A DNA stretch of 64,000 bases from Bolinopsis microptera (taxonomy: Eukaryota; Ctenophora; Tentaculata; Lobata; Bolinopsidae), in the NCBI RefSeq assembly GCF_026151205.1, contig NC_087078.1, positions 3,861,675-3,925,674 of the forward strand. Reading direction: 5' to 3'. The notes beneath the pieces were generated by a model. The model saw only the letters and a program-made list of their open reading frames with translations. It searched no databases and was not told where the DNA came from. A program made the position numbers and the translations under genes. Positions within the stretch are counted from its first letter, which is position 1. Every line of letters begins with the position of its first letter. This document shows positions 10,304 through 21,851 of this stretch, piece by piece.

Positions 10304-12926
10304 GGGGGGGGGGGTGTCATGTCCGTCTATGTCCGCCTATGTCCTGTCCTTTTTGGATTCTATGAGACAACGGACGTGTTTTTTGGGACATTGGCGGACA
10401 CGGACGGACATTGGCGGACACGGACGGACATTGGCGGACTCGGACGGACATTGGCGGACTCGGACGGACATTGGCGGACTCGGACGGACATTGGCGGACC
10501 CGGACGGACATTGGCGGACTTGGATGGACATTGGTGGACATTAGCGGACATTGGTGGACATTAGCGGACAATGTACTAATGTACAGAGTACTGAAGAGTA
10601 CTGAAGAGTACTGAAGAGTACTGAGGAGGATGGCTGAGAAGGATGGCTGAGGAGGATGGCTGAGGAGGATGACTGAGGAGGATGACTGAGGAGGATGACT
10701 GAGAGGGAGGAGAAGGATCAGGAAGACCCAGGAGGAGGAGGAGGAGGACCCAGAAGGAGGACCTAGGAGGAGGAGGAGGAGAACTGAGGAGGATGACTCA
10801 GGAGGAGGAGGACTCAGGAGGAGGACTAAGGAGGACTGAGAAGGAGGAGGACTGAGGAGGATGACTGAGAGGGAGGAGGAGGAGGAAGAGGAGGAAGAGG
10901 ACTGAGGAGGAGGAGGAGAAGGACTGAGGAGGAGAAGGAGGACCCAGGAGGAGGAGGACCCAGGAGGAGGAGGACCCAGGAAAAGGCCCCAGGAGGAGGA
11001 GGAGGACTGGGGAGGAGGAGAACTGTTGAGGACTGATGAGGAGGACTGAGGACGAGGAGGAGGAGTAGGAGGATGACTGAGGAGGGGAGGAGGAAGAGGA
11101 CTGGGGAGGATCAGGAAGACCCAGGAGGACCCAGGAGGAGGAGGAGGAGGAGGAGGACCCAGGAGGAGGAGGAGGACTGAGGAGGACTGAGGAGGAGGAC
11201 TGACGATGACTGAGAAGGAGGAGGACTGAGGAGTACTGCGGAGGATGGCTGAGGAGGATGGCTGGGGAGGATGGCTGAGGAGGATGACTGAGGAGGATGA
11301 CTGAGAGGGAGGAGGAGGAGGACTCAGGAGGAGGACTCAGAAGGAAGAGGAGGAGGACTCAGGAGGAGGACTTAGGAGAAATGAGAAGGAGGACTGAGGA
11401 GAACTGAGGAGGAGGAGGAGGAGGACTGAATAGGAGGAGGAGAAGGAGGGGGACTGGGAGATGACTGGGGAGGAGGAGGACTGATGAGAAGGATGAGGAG
11501 GAGGACCCAGGAGGAGGAGGACTGAGGACCCAGGAGGAAGAGGAGGAGGATGAAGAGGAGGAGGACCCAGGAGGAGGAGGACTGAGGAGGAGGACTGAGG
11601 AGGACTGAGGAGGACTGAGAAGGAGGAGGAGGACTGAGGAGGACTGAGAAGGAGGAGGAGGAGGACTGAATAGAAGGAGGAGGGGGACTGGGGGAGGGTA
11701 CCGCGACAATTGACCCCCCGACAATTGACCCCCCGACAATTGACCCCCCGACAATTGACCCCTATGTAATTACACTGGGGTCAATTGTCGCGAAATCTAG
11801 GCTTGAGTACGACAATTGACCCCCCGACAAGTAACCCCCCGACAATTGACCCCCCGACAATTGACCCCCTATGTAAATACACTGGGGTCAATTGTCGCGA
11901 AATCTAGGGCTCAGTACGACAATTGACCCCCCGACAATTGACCCCCCATGTATTTACACTGGGGTCAATTGATCGGGTTAGGGTCAGGGTCCTGGGTCAG
12001 GATCCTGGTTCAGGGTCCTGGGTCAGGGTTAGGGTTAGGGTTAGGGTTAGGGTTAGCGTTAGGGTTAGGGTTAGGGTTAGGGTTAGGGTTAGGGTTAGGG
12101 TTAGGGTCCTGGGTCAGGGTCAGGGTCATGGTTAGGGTTAGGATTAGGGTTAGGGTCCTGGGTCAGGGTTAGGGTTAGGGTTAGGGTCCTGGGTTAGGGT
12201 TAGGGTTAGGGTTAGGGTCAAGGTCAGGGTCAGGGTTAATTGTATTAAATCATATTGTCGGGGGGTCAATTGTCGGGAGGTCAATTGTCGGGGGGTCAAT
12301 TGTCGCCCACCCTGGGGGAGGACTGAGGAGGAGGATGGAGGACTGAGGAGAAGGATGAGGAGGAGGACTGAGGAGGACTGAGGACTGAGGAGGAAGAGGA
12401 GGAGGATGAAGAGGAGAAGGACCCAGGAGGAGGACCCAGGAGGAGGACTCAGGAGGAGGAGGAGGACTGGGGAGGAGGAGGACTGTTGAGGACTGATGAG
12501 GAGGACTGAGGACGAGGAGGAGGAGTAGGAGGAGGACTGAGGATTTGAGGAGGAGAGGAGGAAGAGGACTGAGGAAGATCAGGAAGACCCAGGGGGAGGA
12601 GGAGGAAGAGTAGGAGGAGGAAGCATCTAAATGTTATTTCCATTTTTGTCCGTTTTTGTCCATTTTTGTCCGTTTTTGTCCGCTCTATTTTTTGTCCGTT
12701 TTGAAAATATAGGGTACCGAACGGACAAAAAACATGATCCCCCTATAACAGCAAAAATTGAACATTTTATTTAGCAATTTAGGTGTCCATTAATGTCCGC
12801 CTATGTCCGCCTATGTCCGTCTATGTCCGCCTATGTCCGTCTATGTCTGCCTATGTCCGCCTATATCCGCCTATGTCCTGTCCTTTTTGGATTCTATGAG
12901 ACAAGCGGACATAGACGGACGTGACA
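10304..12926 (+). mobile_element. Non-coding TIR element, copy 1
   Basis: 2.6 kb with a left G-run and TGTCATGTCCG end, then about eight 20-bp units of the CGGACGGACATTGGCGGACT type (10395-10570). A long strand-biased purine tract of GGA/GAG repeats follows (10590-11700), then short inverted units built on GACAATTGACCCCCC (11700-11975), GGGTTA/GGGTCA arrays (11975-12236), more purine repeats (12310-12630), T-rich TTTTTGTCCG repeats (12645-12700) and TGTCCGYCTA repeats (12787-12890). Its right end, GACGGACGTGACA, lacks the terminal C-run and abuts gene sequence at 12927. No transposase frame is present, so it must be mobilised in trans. Superfamily unknown. Confidence 0.88.
11975..12236 (+). 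repeat. Telomere-like GGGTTA array in TIR element copy 1
   Basis: Repeats of GGGTTA mixed with GGGTCA and GGGTCCTGGGTCA. TTAGGG is the usual animal telomere repeat. Here it lies inside a transposable element, bordered by GACAATTGACC inverted units, and is duplicated in copy 2. Confidence 0.9.
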
Positions 12927-14831
12927 AGGTGTTTGAACAAAAGAGCACTTCTTGCACACCCACCGAGAGAGTTTACCGGTCCTACTCCTCTGGAGCTGTC
13001 CTCTCTAGTGACCTAACCAAAGCAGCAGGAAAACATTGCGCCTTTCCGAGCCAATGTAAGCTCTCTAAAACTGGGAGCAGTCTTCAAGCAGCAACCTGCA
13101 CCGAACTGCTGAGGATCAGAGACGAGATAACCAGCGGTGGATACACGGCCACATGCCGGCATGATCAAACCAACTGGAATGTTAGCCCTCCAGAAAAGAA
13201 AGGATGTGGTGCTGATGGAGTATGTACTGATCCTAATTACAGCATCTTTCTTCAGAGGAGACTTTCTCCAGCAGGTTGGTTTACACGTTTTTAATTTCCG
13301 GACGACATGTTTGTTGTAATTGTCTAACATTGTCACATTAAATCGTATCGCAACATTGTTCACCCGTTTCAGCCCGTTTTAGGATTACGTTTTGAAATTT
13401 TTAGACGGCATACAATCAATTTTTGTTAACCCTATTCCAATTATTCCGTCAAAGTTGACTATCTTTAATAAACCTCCACCAGGTCTACGCCGATCAAGTG
13501 TACAAGGACAATCTCTTCTAAAAGCTGGAGTACAAATAGACAGCCTGGTATCCTCCTCTTACGAGCGTTCTAAGAATTCTGCTAAACAAGTAGGATACTG
13601 GTTTGGGATCACTGAGGTTAAAGAGGAGCCTCTTCCTTTGGACAACGGTGTACACGGCGCCCAGGATTACGAGAGGAAGGCTGGATATGAACCAAAGACT
13701 GATTCTGATCGGGGTTCAGATATCAAGAAAATCATGCGAGTTCGTATGAGGAATTGGCTACAAGAGGATTGGGACAAGCAGACTGAAGGAGGGGTAAGGT
13801 TTACTTATAGCCATGGAGGTACAATGGAAAATGCTTTCGGACACTCATTTGACGAAGGTGACTGTGCTTGGTCGAAGCCAACAGACAAAACTTACGATCT
13901 GAACGAGCCTTTGACTGTGGTTCTAAGCCAAAAGGAATTTCCAAACGAAATGGAAGTTGGAACAAAGAAGATTGACTTGTTTGCGGTGCTGAGCCCAGAG
14001 CAGACACAGAAGATGGCCCAGTGCACTGAGCTGAGAAAGGACTATGAGGATAGTATTTCATCATCAGATACTACGATTCTAGCAGCTGACAAAGACAAGG
14101 ATCTTGAAATAACAGAAGATGAATTTACCAAATTCTGTGAAAATTCAGTGGATACTTCAAGAACATGCTCTGATCTATGGAAGTCTATCCTTTCGCTGCA
14201 AGCAAAGCCGTACTGGCAGAAAAACACAGTTTCCACTAGCTTTTTCATCGGAGAGCATGCTTACTTTAACGGGGGGTGGTATGAAAAGGAGCACAGTTAT
14301 GGTGCCTGGCAATTTCCTTATCGTGGGACAACACTGGACACAATCAGACCCACAGTTTCAGAAATGAAACAAATCCTAGCCCCTTTGGACGAGCTGATAA
14401 GAGCTGATCTTAATGATAAGGAAACGAAAGCAGTTGTAGACTGTATCCCACAAGAAAGCACAATCCAACAGTTCAGCAGCTGTGCTTCCTCTCTGCTGTC
14501 CTACAAGCCCATACCAACCCGCAATCGACCTGAAGATGACGTGCATCTGACAGATGATTACCCCATTCTAGGACAGAAATACGCCTACCCGACCACAATA
14601 ACCATCACCCCCGTCCCTAACCCTGTGATGAAACTAGCCATGTGTTTGGTGGAGAAGAGACACATCACAGCAGAGAGGATGTCCCAGCTAATGGGTTGTG
14701 AATTAGCCGGGTCTGCAAATCAGAAGGGTGCATCGTGCACACCCTCTGAAAATGGATACAGGCTCAACTCCGGATATCGTCACCAGTTTGTCTTTGTGGT
14801 GGTGCTGACAATTATCTATAACATGTTTTGA
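12927..14831 (+). CDS. 3' part of a cysteine-rich EF-hand surface protein gene
   Basis: Exon 12927-13274 (phase 1 end, CAG|GTTGGT) joins exon 13483-14831 (CACCAG acceptor) in frame, giving about 560 residues. An EF-hand loop, DKDKDLEITEDE, lies near 14092-14127 and predicts calcium binding. Cysteines are spaced as in an extracellular protein. A short motif recurs near both ends (KSTSCTPTERVYR and KGASCTPSENGYR), which suggests repeated modules. The last 16 residues are hydrophobic (HQFVFVVVLTIIYNMF), consistent with a GPI-anchor signal or membrane tail. The 5' exons and signal peptide are missing because TIR element copy 1 abuts the first visible exon at 12926/12927. I do not recognise the family. 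Whether it is still expressed is unknown. Confidence 0.6.
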
Positions 14832-16774
14832 GAGCGGGATAGTCGGAAACTTACTTGTATTTAGTAGATAAACTTTTTCTTTACAGTAGACTTATCGTAT
14901 AATTACATTTTTATATAAGAATATGTATCGAGATTCGAGAGGTGATAATTTAAGTTCCAAACAACTATCAGACTGGATGAATTAGAGATAGGTGATATTA
15001 TATTATATATAATTATATATTATAAAAGGAGTTGTTACGGTAAAGTTCCAGCATCGTGGTTTTGATAGGTCTCTCTCTACTCGAGCTGCTATGTCGAGAT
15101 CCAACATGGATTATTTATTTATGGCTGCGACGGCTTTGATTGTCCCAAACATTTTTTCTTTCTTTAAATATGAGCTGTCTCAAACTTGTCCAGCTTCTAG
15201 TTCTCGATAAAACCTTCCCAATATGATCATCGTGGAAAAACTCAAGCGGCACTGCTGTACATATAAACATTTCAGAGTTAGAAAATATCCGTGAGCAACG
15301 CTCAATTAGTTACATTTTTATGGCAAATCATATTGAACAACTAGCCAGTCAAAGTATCACTGCCATCAGAAAGTGAAATTGTGTGTACATCTGACTGACA
15401 AGAAACAATTAAAGTACCACAAGACGACATTACGACCAGATAATCGCTTTGTACCATCTGTTTGAGATTGGAGCTGTCTTTGAACTACCCATAAATACTT
15501 TCGGCAAAGAAAAAGTATCAAAAAAATCTGAAATGGTCATACTTCAGTACACTTTTAAAGAAAAGATGTATTATATCTTCTATTTTTATATATATAGCAC
15601 TAAAGAGGTTGCCTCAAAACTCACCTGGTACTAAAACTCACACGTGAGGCATTAGGAGCTGTAAAGCATATCATTTTGTAATTTTGTCATCCTTACTCTG
15701 CCTTCAGTTAGATTAACTCATGGGTCAAACACCCACCACTGCTGCTCTCTTGAGCCAGATGAAAACTATTTTATAACCATTCTTCATTTTTTAAAGCTAT
15801 TAACTGCTCAATGCTATTTTAAGACCGCCCACGGGCCAAGTGAGCAGTAATTAAGTAGCAGGTAAGTAGCAGGTAAGTGGCTAGTAAGTGGCCATTAGTG
15901 ACTAGCCGACCAGTGGCCGACCAGAAGCTTGCTATGAAGCGGTGGTGGTTGGTGTTTGACCTCATTCTCAATTCACTACTTACTATTTATAGGTTATTGA
16001 AGTTAGACCAAAGGTACCATTGTAACCTGAATAACTTGTTTGTTGATCCTCTTGCCCCGGGACGCTCTCGTATGAATTATGTAGCATTCCCTGGAGAGTG
16101 GGTCTGGAGCGGTGGTATATATTTGACTAAGTTACCATCACTTCTGGCAGGGAAAGCAGAATAGAACAATGATAGAACAATGATATTGTGCGGCATATTT
16201 TAGAGCAACTTGTCTAATAGACTTACTGACTAAATGACACATAAATGGCACGTGAGCGTCGTTGGAATGCTACATAATTCATATGAGGGCGTCTTGGCAA
16301 GGGACTTGAAGCAGCTGGAATATCAGACAAGAGAGACGTAGAATACAATAGGTCTCTTTTGTTCATATGTTATAGTATGAACATTGTAGCTCCAGAATTA
16401 GAACAAGTTTTATTGTTAGTCTTTGTTCCTATTCCTAGCTTTGTTCTCATAAAGCTAGGAATTGTTAAGCTTCGCTTTTGGATGGAGTTAAAGAGTTAAT
16501 AGTTTCTCAGTACTTTCCTGTTTATTTACCAGGGTGAAGTATAGAGTACATAGTTTTTATGTACCGTTTGTCAGCGGTGAGCGGCAGATTTCACACTTTC
16601 TTAACTATTCGGCCGCATTTGTTGTAATTTGCTCTCCGTATTAAGACAGCATCACGTTATTCGTAAATCAGAGAATATTCTTCGATTTCATAGCCATCTT
16701 TCATTATTTTGATCTTGAATAATAACCAGTAAATAGCAACAAGCAAAACTACATTTCAACGACAATAAGACGGC
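14832..16774. other. Intergenic DNA between the two carried genes
   Basis: Holds an AT-only quasi-palindrome near 14996-15026, short TAAGTAGCAGG repeats (15853-15895) and an inverted repeat at 16048-16303 (listed separately). No gene seen. Confidence 0.5.
16048..16303. repeat. Inverted repeat with ~43-bp arms
   Basis: Arm CTTGCC..CGCTCTCGTATGAATTATGTAGCATTCC (16051-16090, given in part) is mirrored by GGAATGCTACATAATTCATA and onward (16264-16303), with a few mismatches and a loop of about 170 bp. It may be a small foldback element. No TSD was identified. Confidence 0.7.
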
Positions 16775-19700
16775 ATGATACGAGTAATTGTTCAATTGGT
16801 GTTGTTGGCGTTGTACACAGAAGGTAAACATCTATAAATATCATGTTGACTTGTATTGCCCAATTTGAATTAAAACGTCGAACCAATCCGATACAATGTT
16901 AATTTGTTAAATACCATGTGTGTATACTAAAATAACCATCCTTCTGCAGGATCACTAGAATACAAGTTAGCAGAACACAACACCCCAACCACATTCAACA
17001 CATCATGTGACCTGATCATACTCTCAACAAAGAACTTAGTCTTTACGCAAGGCTGGGAGGGGGATATCATATTTTTAGCGGCCACTGAAGAAGTCCTCAC
17101 GATTGGACTGCATCCGGAAAGTGCCAGCTTGGCTATCAAGAATGATGTGTTTCTAGGAGATAGGGAACAGTGGGATTTCCAGTGGGTGGAACAAGTGTTT
17201 TATCCAAACCGTGATGTTAATGCTCAATGGGAGACTACCGTTAGCTTCAATGATGACGAGCTAGTGGTAACGTGTGAAGGGGAGGTTAGGTCGTTAGGAT
17301 GCTTTATTTCAAAGTTCATAATTGTATTAATTTCTTCAGTGAGAAACGCTTCTAGCAGTTTAACATTTCAACTGGTTGAAAGATATTAGATAATTACCAA
17401 GGACTAAAATTTGTTTGATATATTTCATACCTATTGGATCTTCCTAATGCATATTAGCTAATTTAATTGAAGAAAGTGCTTAAATGCTATTAATTTCAGA
17501 CTCTAAAGATTTTAGCTGAGATCCCGTATACTGAATTAACGGGCGATAAAGATACGTTTCTGGCCAGCATTGATTCAATCTCTTTTATTCTGGAGGGGGA
17601 TAAACCTGTGGCTAGTAGAATCTATTACACCCTCAGTTGTAAAGGTAAATGTTATAATGGTTTTACATATTATAGCATTGAGCAGTTAATACCTCAAACA
17701 CACCTTATTATTAATTTAGAAAACTTAGTAAAGAAGGTAACTAATATCTGCTATTTTCAGAATCATGTGCTGCAGGACAACGTTTTGATCAGAGTAACGG
17801 CTGTGTGGAATGTCCGGAAGATACGTGGAGTGTTGCTGGAAATACAAGTCCATCTTGTACAGACTGTCCAGAAGGAAAAGGTGTTGCAGCTGGGCAGGGA
17901 AAACATTTAAATGACTGCACATGGAGTGAGTTAGACTCTGTTATAACAAAACAGTTCATCAACAATCAACTGTCAACTTTGTAGATCGAAATTGTTATTT
18001 GTTACATTAGTAAAGAAAGTTAATATCTTCTATTTTCAGAATCATGTGCTGCAGGACAACGTCTTGACCAGGTTGACGGTTGTGTAAACTGCCCGGATAA
18101 TCAGTGGAGCTCTGATGGAAATAACGCGGCTACTTGCCAGATATGTCCTTCAGGGAAAGGGGTGGCAGCTGGAGAAGGGAGAAAGGAAAGTAATTGTGCT
18201 TGGGGTAAGTTCAGTTCTTCTCTTTGGACTTTTAGTTGTGAAGTGCAAACGCTAGAAGTTGTAAATTAAGATTTTCAAGATAATGAACAATGGTTACCAT
18301 CCTTCTTTTCAGAGCCGTGTGATGCTGGACAATTCCTTCAACAGAGTATCGGCTGTGTGGAATGTCCAGAAGATACGTGGAGTGTTGCTGGAAATACAAG
18401 TCCATCTTGTACAGACTGTCCAGAAGGAAAAGGTGTTGCAGCTGGGCAGGGAAAACATTTAAATGACTGCACATGGAGTGAGTTAGACTCTGTTATAACA
18501 AAACAGTTCATCAACAATCAACTGTCAACTTTGTAGATCGAAATTGTTATTTGTTACATTAGTAAAGAAGGTTAATATCTGCTATTTTCAGAATCATGTG
18601 ATGCAGGACAACGTTTTGATCAGAGTAACGGCTGTGTGGAATGTCCAGAAGATACGTGGAGTGTTGCTGGAAATACAAGTCCATCTTGTACAGACTGTCC
18701 AGAAGGAAAAGGTGTTGCAGCTGGGCAGGGAGAACATTTAAATGACTGCACATGGAGTGAGTTAGACTCTGTTATAACAAAACAGTTCATCAACAATCAA
18801 CTGTCAACTTTGTAGATCGAAATTGTTATTTGTTACATTAGTAAAGAAGGTTAATATCTGCTATTTTCAGAATCATGTGCTGCAGGACAACGTCTTGACC
18901 AGGTTGACGGTTGTGTAAACTGCCCGGATAATCAGTGGAGCTCTGATGGAAATAACGCAGCTACTTGCCAGATATGTCCTTCAGGGAAAGGGGTGGCAGC
19001 TGGAGAAGGGAGAAAGGAAAGTGATTGTGCTTGGGGTAAGTTCAGTTCTTCTCTTTGGACTTTTAGTTGTGAAGTGCAAACGCTAGAAGTTGTTTATTAC
19101 GATTTTCAAGATAATGAACAATGGTTACCTTCCTTCCTTTCAGAGCCGTGTGATGCTGGACAATTCCTTCATCAGAGTAACGGCTGTGTGGAATGTCCGG
19201 AAGATACGTGGAGTGTTGCTGGAAATACAAGTCCATCTTGTACAGACTGTCCAGAAGGAAAAGGTGTTGCAGCTGGGCAGGGAAAACATTTAAATGACTG
19301 CACATGGAGTGAGTTAGACTCTGTTATAACAAAACAGTTCATCAACAATCAACTGTCAACTTTGTAGATCGAAATTGTTATTTGTTACATTAGTAAAGAA
19401 AGTTAATATCTGCTATTTTCAGAATCATGTGATGTAGGACAACGTTTTGATCAGAGTAACGGCTGTGTGGAATGTCCAGAAGATACGTGGAGTGTTGCTG
19501 GAAATACAAGTCCATCTTGTACAGCCTGTCCAGAAGGAAAAGGTGTTGCAGCTGGGCAGGGAAAACATTTAAATGACTGCACATGGAGTGAGTTAGACTC
19601 TGTTATAACAAAACAGTTCATCAACAATCAACTGTCAACTTTGTAGATCGAAATTGTTATTTGTTACATTAGTAAAGAAGGTTAATATCTGCTATTTTCA

Positions 19701-20844
19701 GAATCATGTGCTGCAGGACAACGTTTTGATCAGAGTAACGGCTGTGTGGAATGTCCAGAAGATACGTGGAGTGTTGCTGGAAATACAAGTCCATCTTGTA
19801 CAGACTGTCCAGAAGGAAAAGGTGTTGCAGCTGGGCAGGGAAAACATTTAAATGACTGCACATGGAGTGAGTTAGACTCTGTTATAACAAAACAGTTCAT
19901 CAACAATCAACTGTCAACTTTGTAGATCGAAATTGTTATTTGTTACATTAGTAAAGAAGGTTAATATCTTCTATTTTCAGAATCATGTGCTGCAGGACAA
20001 CGTCTTGACCAGGTTGAGGGTTGTGTAAACTGCCCGGATAATCAGTGGAGCTCTGATGGAAATAACGCGGCTACTTGCCAGATATGTCCTTCAGGGAAAG
20101 GGGTGGCAGCTGGAGAAGGGAGAAAGGAAAGTAATTGTGCTTGGGGTAAGTTCAGTTCTTCTCTTTGGACTTTTAGTTGTGAAGTGCAAACGCTAGAAGT
20201 TGTAAATTAAGATTTTCAAGATAATGAACAATGGTTACCATCCTTCTTTTCAGAGCCGTGTGATGCTGGACAATTCCTTCAACAGAGTATCGGCTGTGTG
20301 GAATGTCCGGAAGATACGTGGAGTGTTGCTGGAAATACAAGTCCATCTTGTACAGACTGTCCAGAAGGAAAAGGTGTTGCAGCTGGAGAAGGGAAAAAAG
20401 AAAGTGATTGTGCTTGTAAGTTCAGTTCTTCTCTTGTACTTGTAATCAGAAATTACCTTATCGGACATTATTAGTAAGAAAATAATTATGAACGGACATT
20501 AAAATGCACGCTAGAACCCCCAGCGTCCAATACATGTCCGTTCAAATAAAGTCCGGTAACAGATAAACGTTTGTAGCGTTTTAATTATTTTGAACTAGCT
20601 TATAAGTACCGTTATTCAACCAAACTTATTTGTTATATTCTGACGAAAACCCCAAATTCCAGTCCCGTGTTCCAACCTGGGTTCAGCTTGGGATAACGTC
20701 GTAAAAGATTTCTCACTGCCGATAGAACACGGCCAATCAGTGGAGTTCAAATGTGATCAGAAATATGTCAACATGGGGGATAAAACTGCAACATGCAGTG
20801 ACGGATCCCTACAACCTGAACCAAACTGTAGAAAAACAAGTTAG
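16775..20844 (+). CDS. Secreted multi-module GCC2/GCC3 (ephrin-receptor-like) and sushi protein
   Basis: Fourteen exons join in phase. 16775-16823 holds ATG and a signal peptide (MIRVIVQLVLLALYTEG). 16950-17284 and 17500-17644 encode a unique N-terminal region. Ten phase 1-1 exons follow: 17761-17925, 18040-18204, 18313-18477, 18592-18756, 18871-19035, 19144-19308, 19423-19587, 19702-19866, 19981-20145 and 20254-20415. Exon 20663-20844 ends in TAG. The ten exons each encode a 55-residue, six-cysteine module (54 in the last), of the form ESCAAGQ...GC..CPE....C..CPEGKGVAAG...C.W, the GCC2/GCC3 or ephrin-receptor-like fold. The last exon has four cysteines in a sushi/CCP pattern (VEFKCDQKYVNMGDKTATC). 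The protein is probably extracellular matrix or adhesive; the exact role is unknown. The gene lies wholly inside the 14 kb composite insertion. No exon has an internal stop, so this copy could be functional. Confidence 0.8.
17761..20415 (+). repeat. Tandem exon duplications in the module gene
   Basis: Module exons fall into three types (A: GQRFDQ..GCVECPEDTWSV; B: GQRLDQVDGCVNCPDNQWSS; C: EPCDAGQF). They repeat in order A-B-C at an exact 831-bp period (17761, 18592, 19423), with one extra A exon at 19702. Exon-to-exon spacing is 279, 273 or 279 bp. Introns are nearly identical between units, so the expansion is recent. Confidence 0.9.
20456..20556. mobile_element. pogo-related MITE in the module gene's last intron
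   Basis: A 101-bp sequence starting CCTTATCGGACATTATT and ending TTTGAAC-type sequence inverted (...CAAATAAAGTCCGG), with TA on each side (20454-20455 and 20557-20558). Ends and internal ATGTCCGTTCAAATAAAGTC match the larger pogo-type element at 52620-53514, so this is a miniature derivative. Confidence 0.75.
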
Positions 20845-21851
20845 AAAATTAAAGATTTTAGTTCTCACATTCTTACGAGTGGTAACTGTCGAATGTCGAT
20901 ACAACATTATCATTTTTGTATAACCATGGCTATATTTTACAATTTAAGAGAAAGAAAACGTGAACTTTGTTTGAAAATCATATTGTAGGGATATGATTTT
21001 CACACAAATTAACGCTATGTTATTTATCTTGCATTTTCAGTAAACTTTGGATCATGTGAACAATCTGATACGATCAAGTGATAACATATGATCAGTCAGT
21101 CTTCACAATTAACATTTTACGTTTTAGGTTAGTATTGGTAGTAAGAACTGCTGCAGCCGTTAAATGCAGTCAGCACTATCAAAATCTTTATGATCTGTTC
21201 GTCCAACAAGGATTCTAGTACACAGTAAAGAAATTGTTGGTGTGAAAATCTTGCATGAGATGGTCACTGGCGTTCCTGTGAAGTCATTTGGGCTGGACAG
21301 ATTTGGTGTAGGGGCATAAACGCTTAAACTCTTAAGTAGGCGTATCTTACAATTAGTAGGCGTATCTTACAATTAGTAGGCGTATCTTACAATTAGTAGG
21401 CGTATCTTACAATTAGTAGGCGTATCTTACAATTCCTCGGGGATCACAACAAAAATGTAGTATCGTGCTGAAATGACAAGTTTGTGACGGTTCATGATGA
21501 CAGTTCTCACTCGAGAAAACTGTCAATATTTTAGATGTCGTATTATCAAGTGTACCACCCTCCTGAAACTAACTTCATAAAACGGGTCACGTGACTAAAC
21601 ACAGGTCTGTATTAATCACGGCAGGTAATATAACCAGGTTAATGTATATGTAGTTCTACATTCTTTTCTAATGGTGATCACAGCTGAAGACTACTTAACG
21701 AATTGTTGCATCTTCAAAAAATTCTCCATCTCACATTTTATCCTAATGTCTGGTGATTATCATGGCCAATAACTCTACTGGTTCCTTCGCTTTCTCGGCT
21801 CAAAAGGTAAATGAAATAATTAGTAAAATAGTTAATTAACCATTTTTTAGT
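20845..21851. other. Downstream flank of the module gene
   Basis: No gene seen. It contains a 20-bp tandem repeat at 21335-21434 (listed separately) and ends against the G24 run of TIR element copy 2. Confidence 0.5.
21335..21434. repeat. 20-bp tandem repeat, five copies
   Basis: Unit AGTAGGCGTATCTTACAATT, five nearly perfect head-to-tail copies. Confidence 0.95.

Noticed and set aside
10271-10614. Several overlapping open frames on both strands (repeats of TDIGG, GRTLAD, SANVRP and similar)
   Set aside because: They are translations of the 20-bp GGACATTGGCGGAC repeat in all frames. Open only because the unit lacks stops; the same in copy 2.
12015-12210. True chromosome end
   Set aside because: The GGGTTA array is interstitial, duplicated at 23.5 kb and embedded in a transposable element with TIRs and a TSD.
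11359-12643. Serine-proline-leucine-rich frames and arginine-valine or glycine-leucine repeat frames
   Set aside because: Products of purine-tract and GGGTTA arrays, no start context or family, duplicated identically in the other TIR copy.
17725-19863. Repeated minus-strand frames beginning MCSHLNVFPAQLQHLFLLDS
   Set aside because: Antisense shadows of the module exons; the plus strand has signal peptide, phased splice sites and cysteine pattern.
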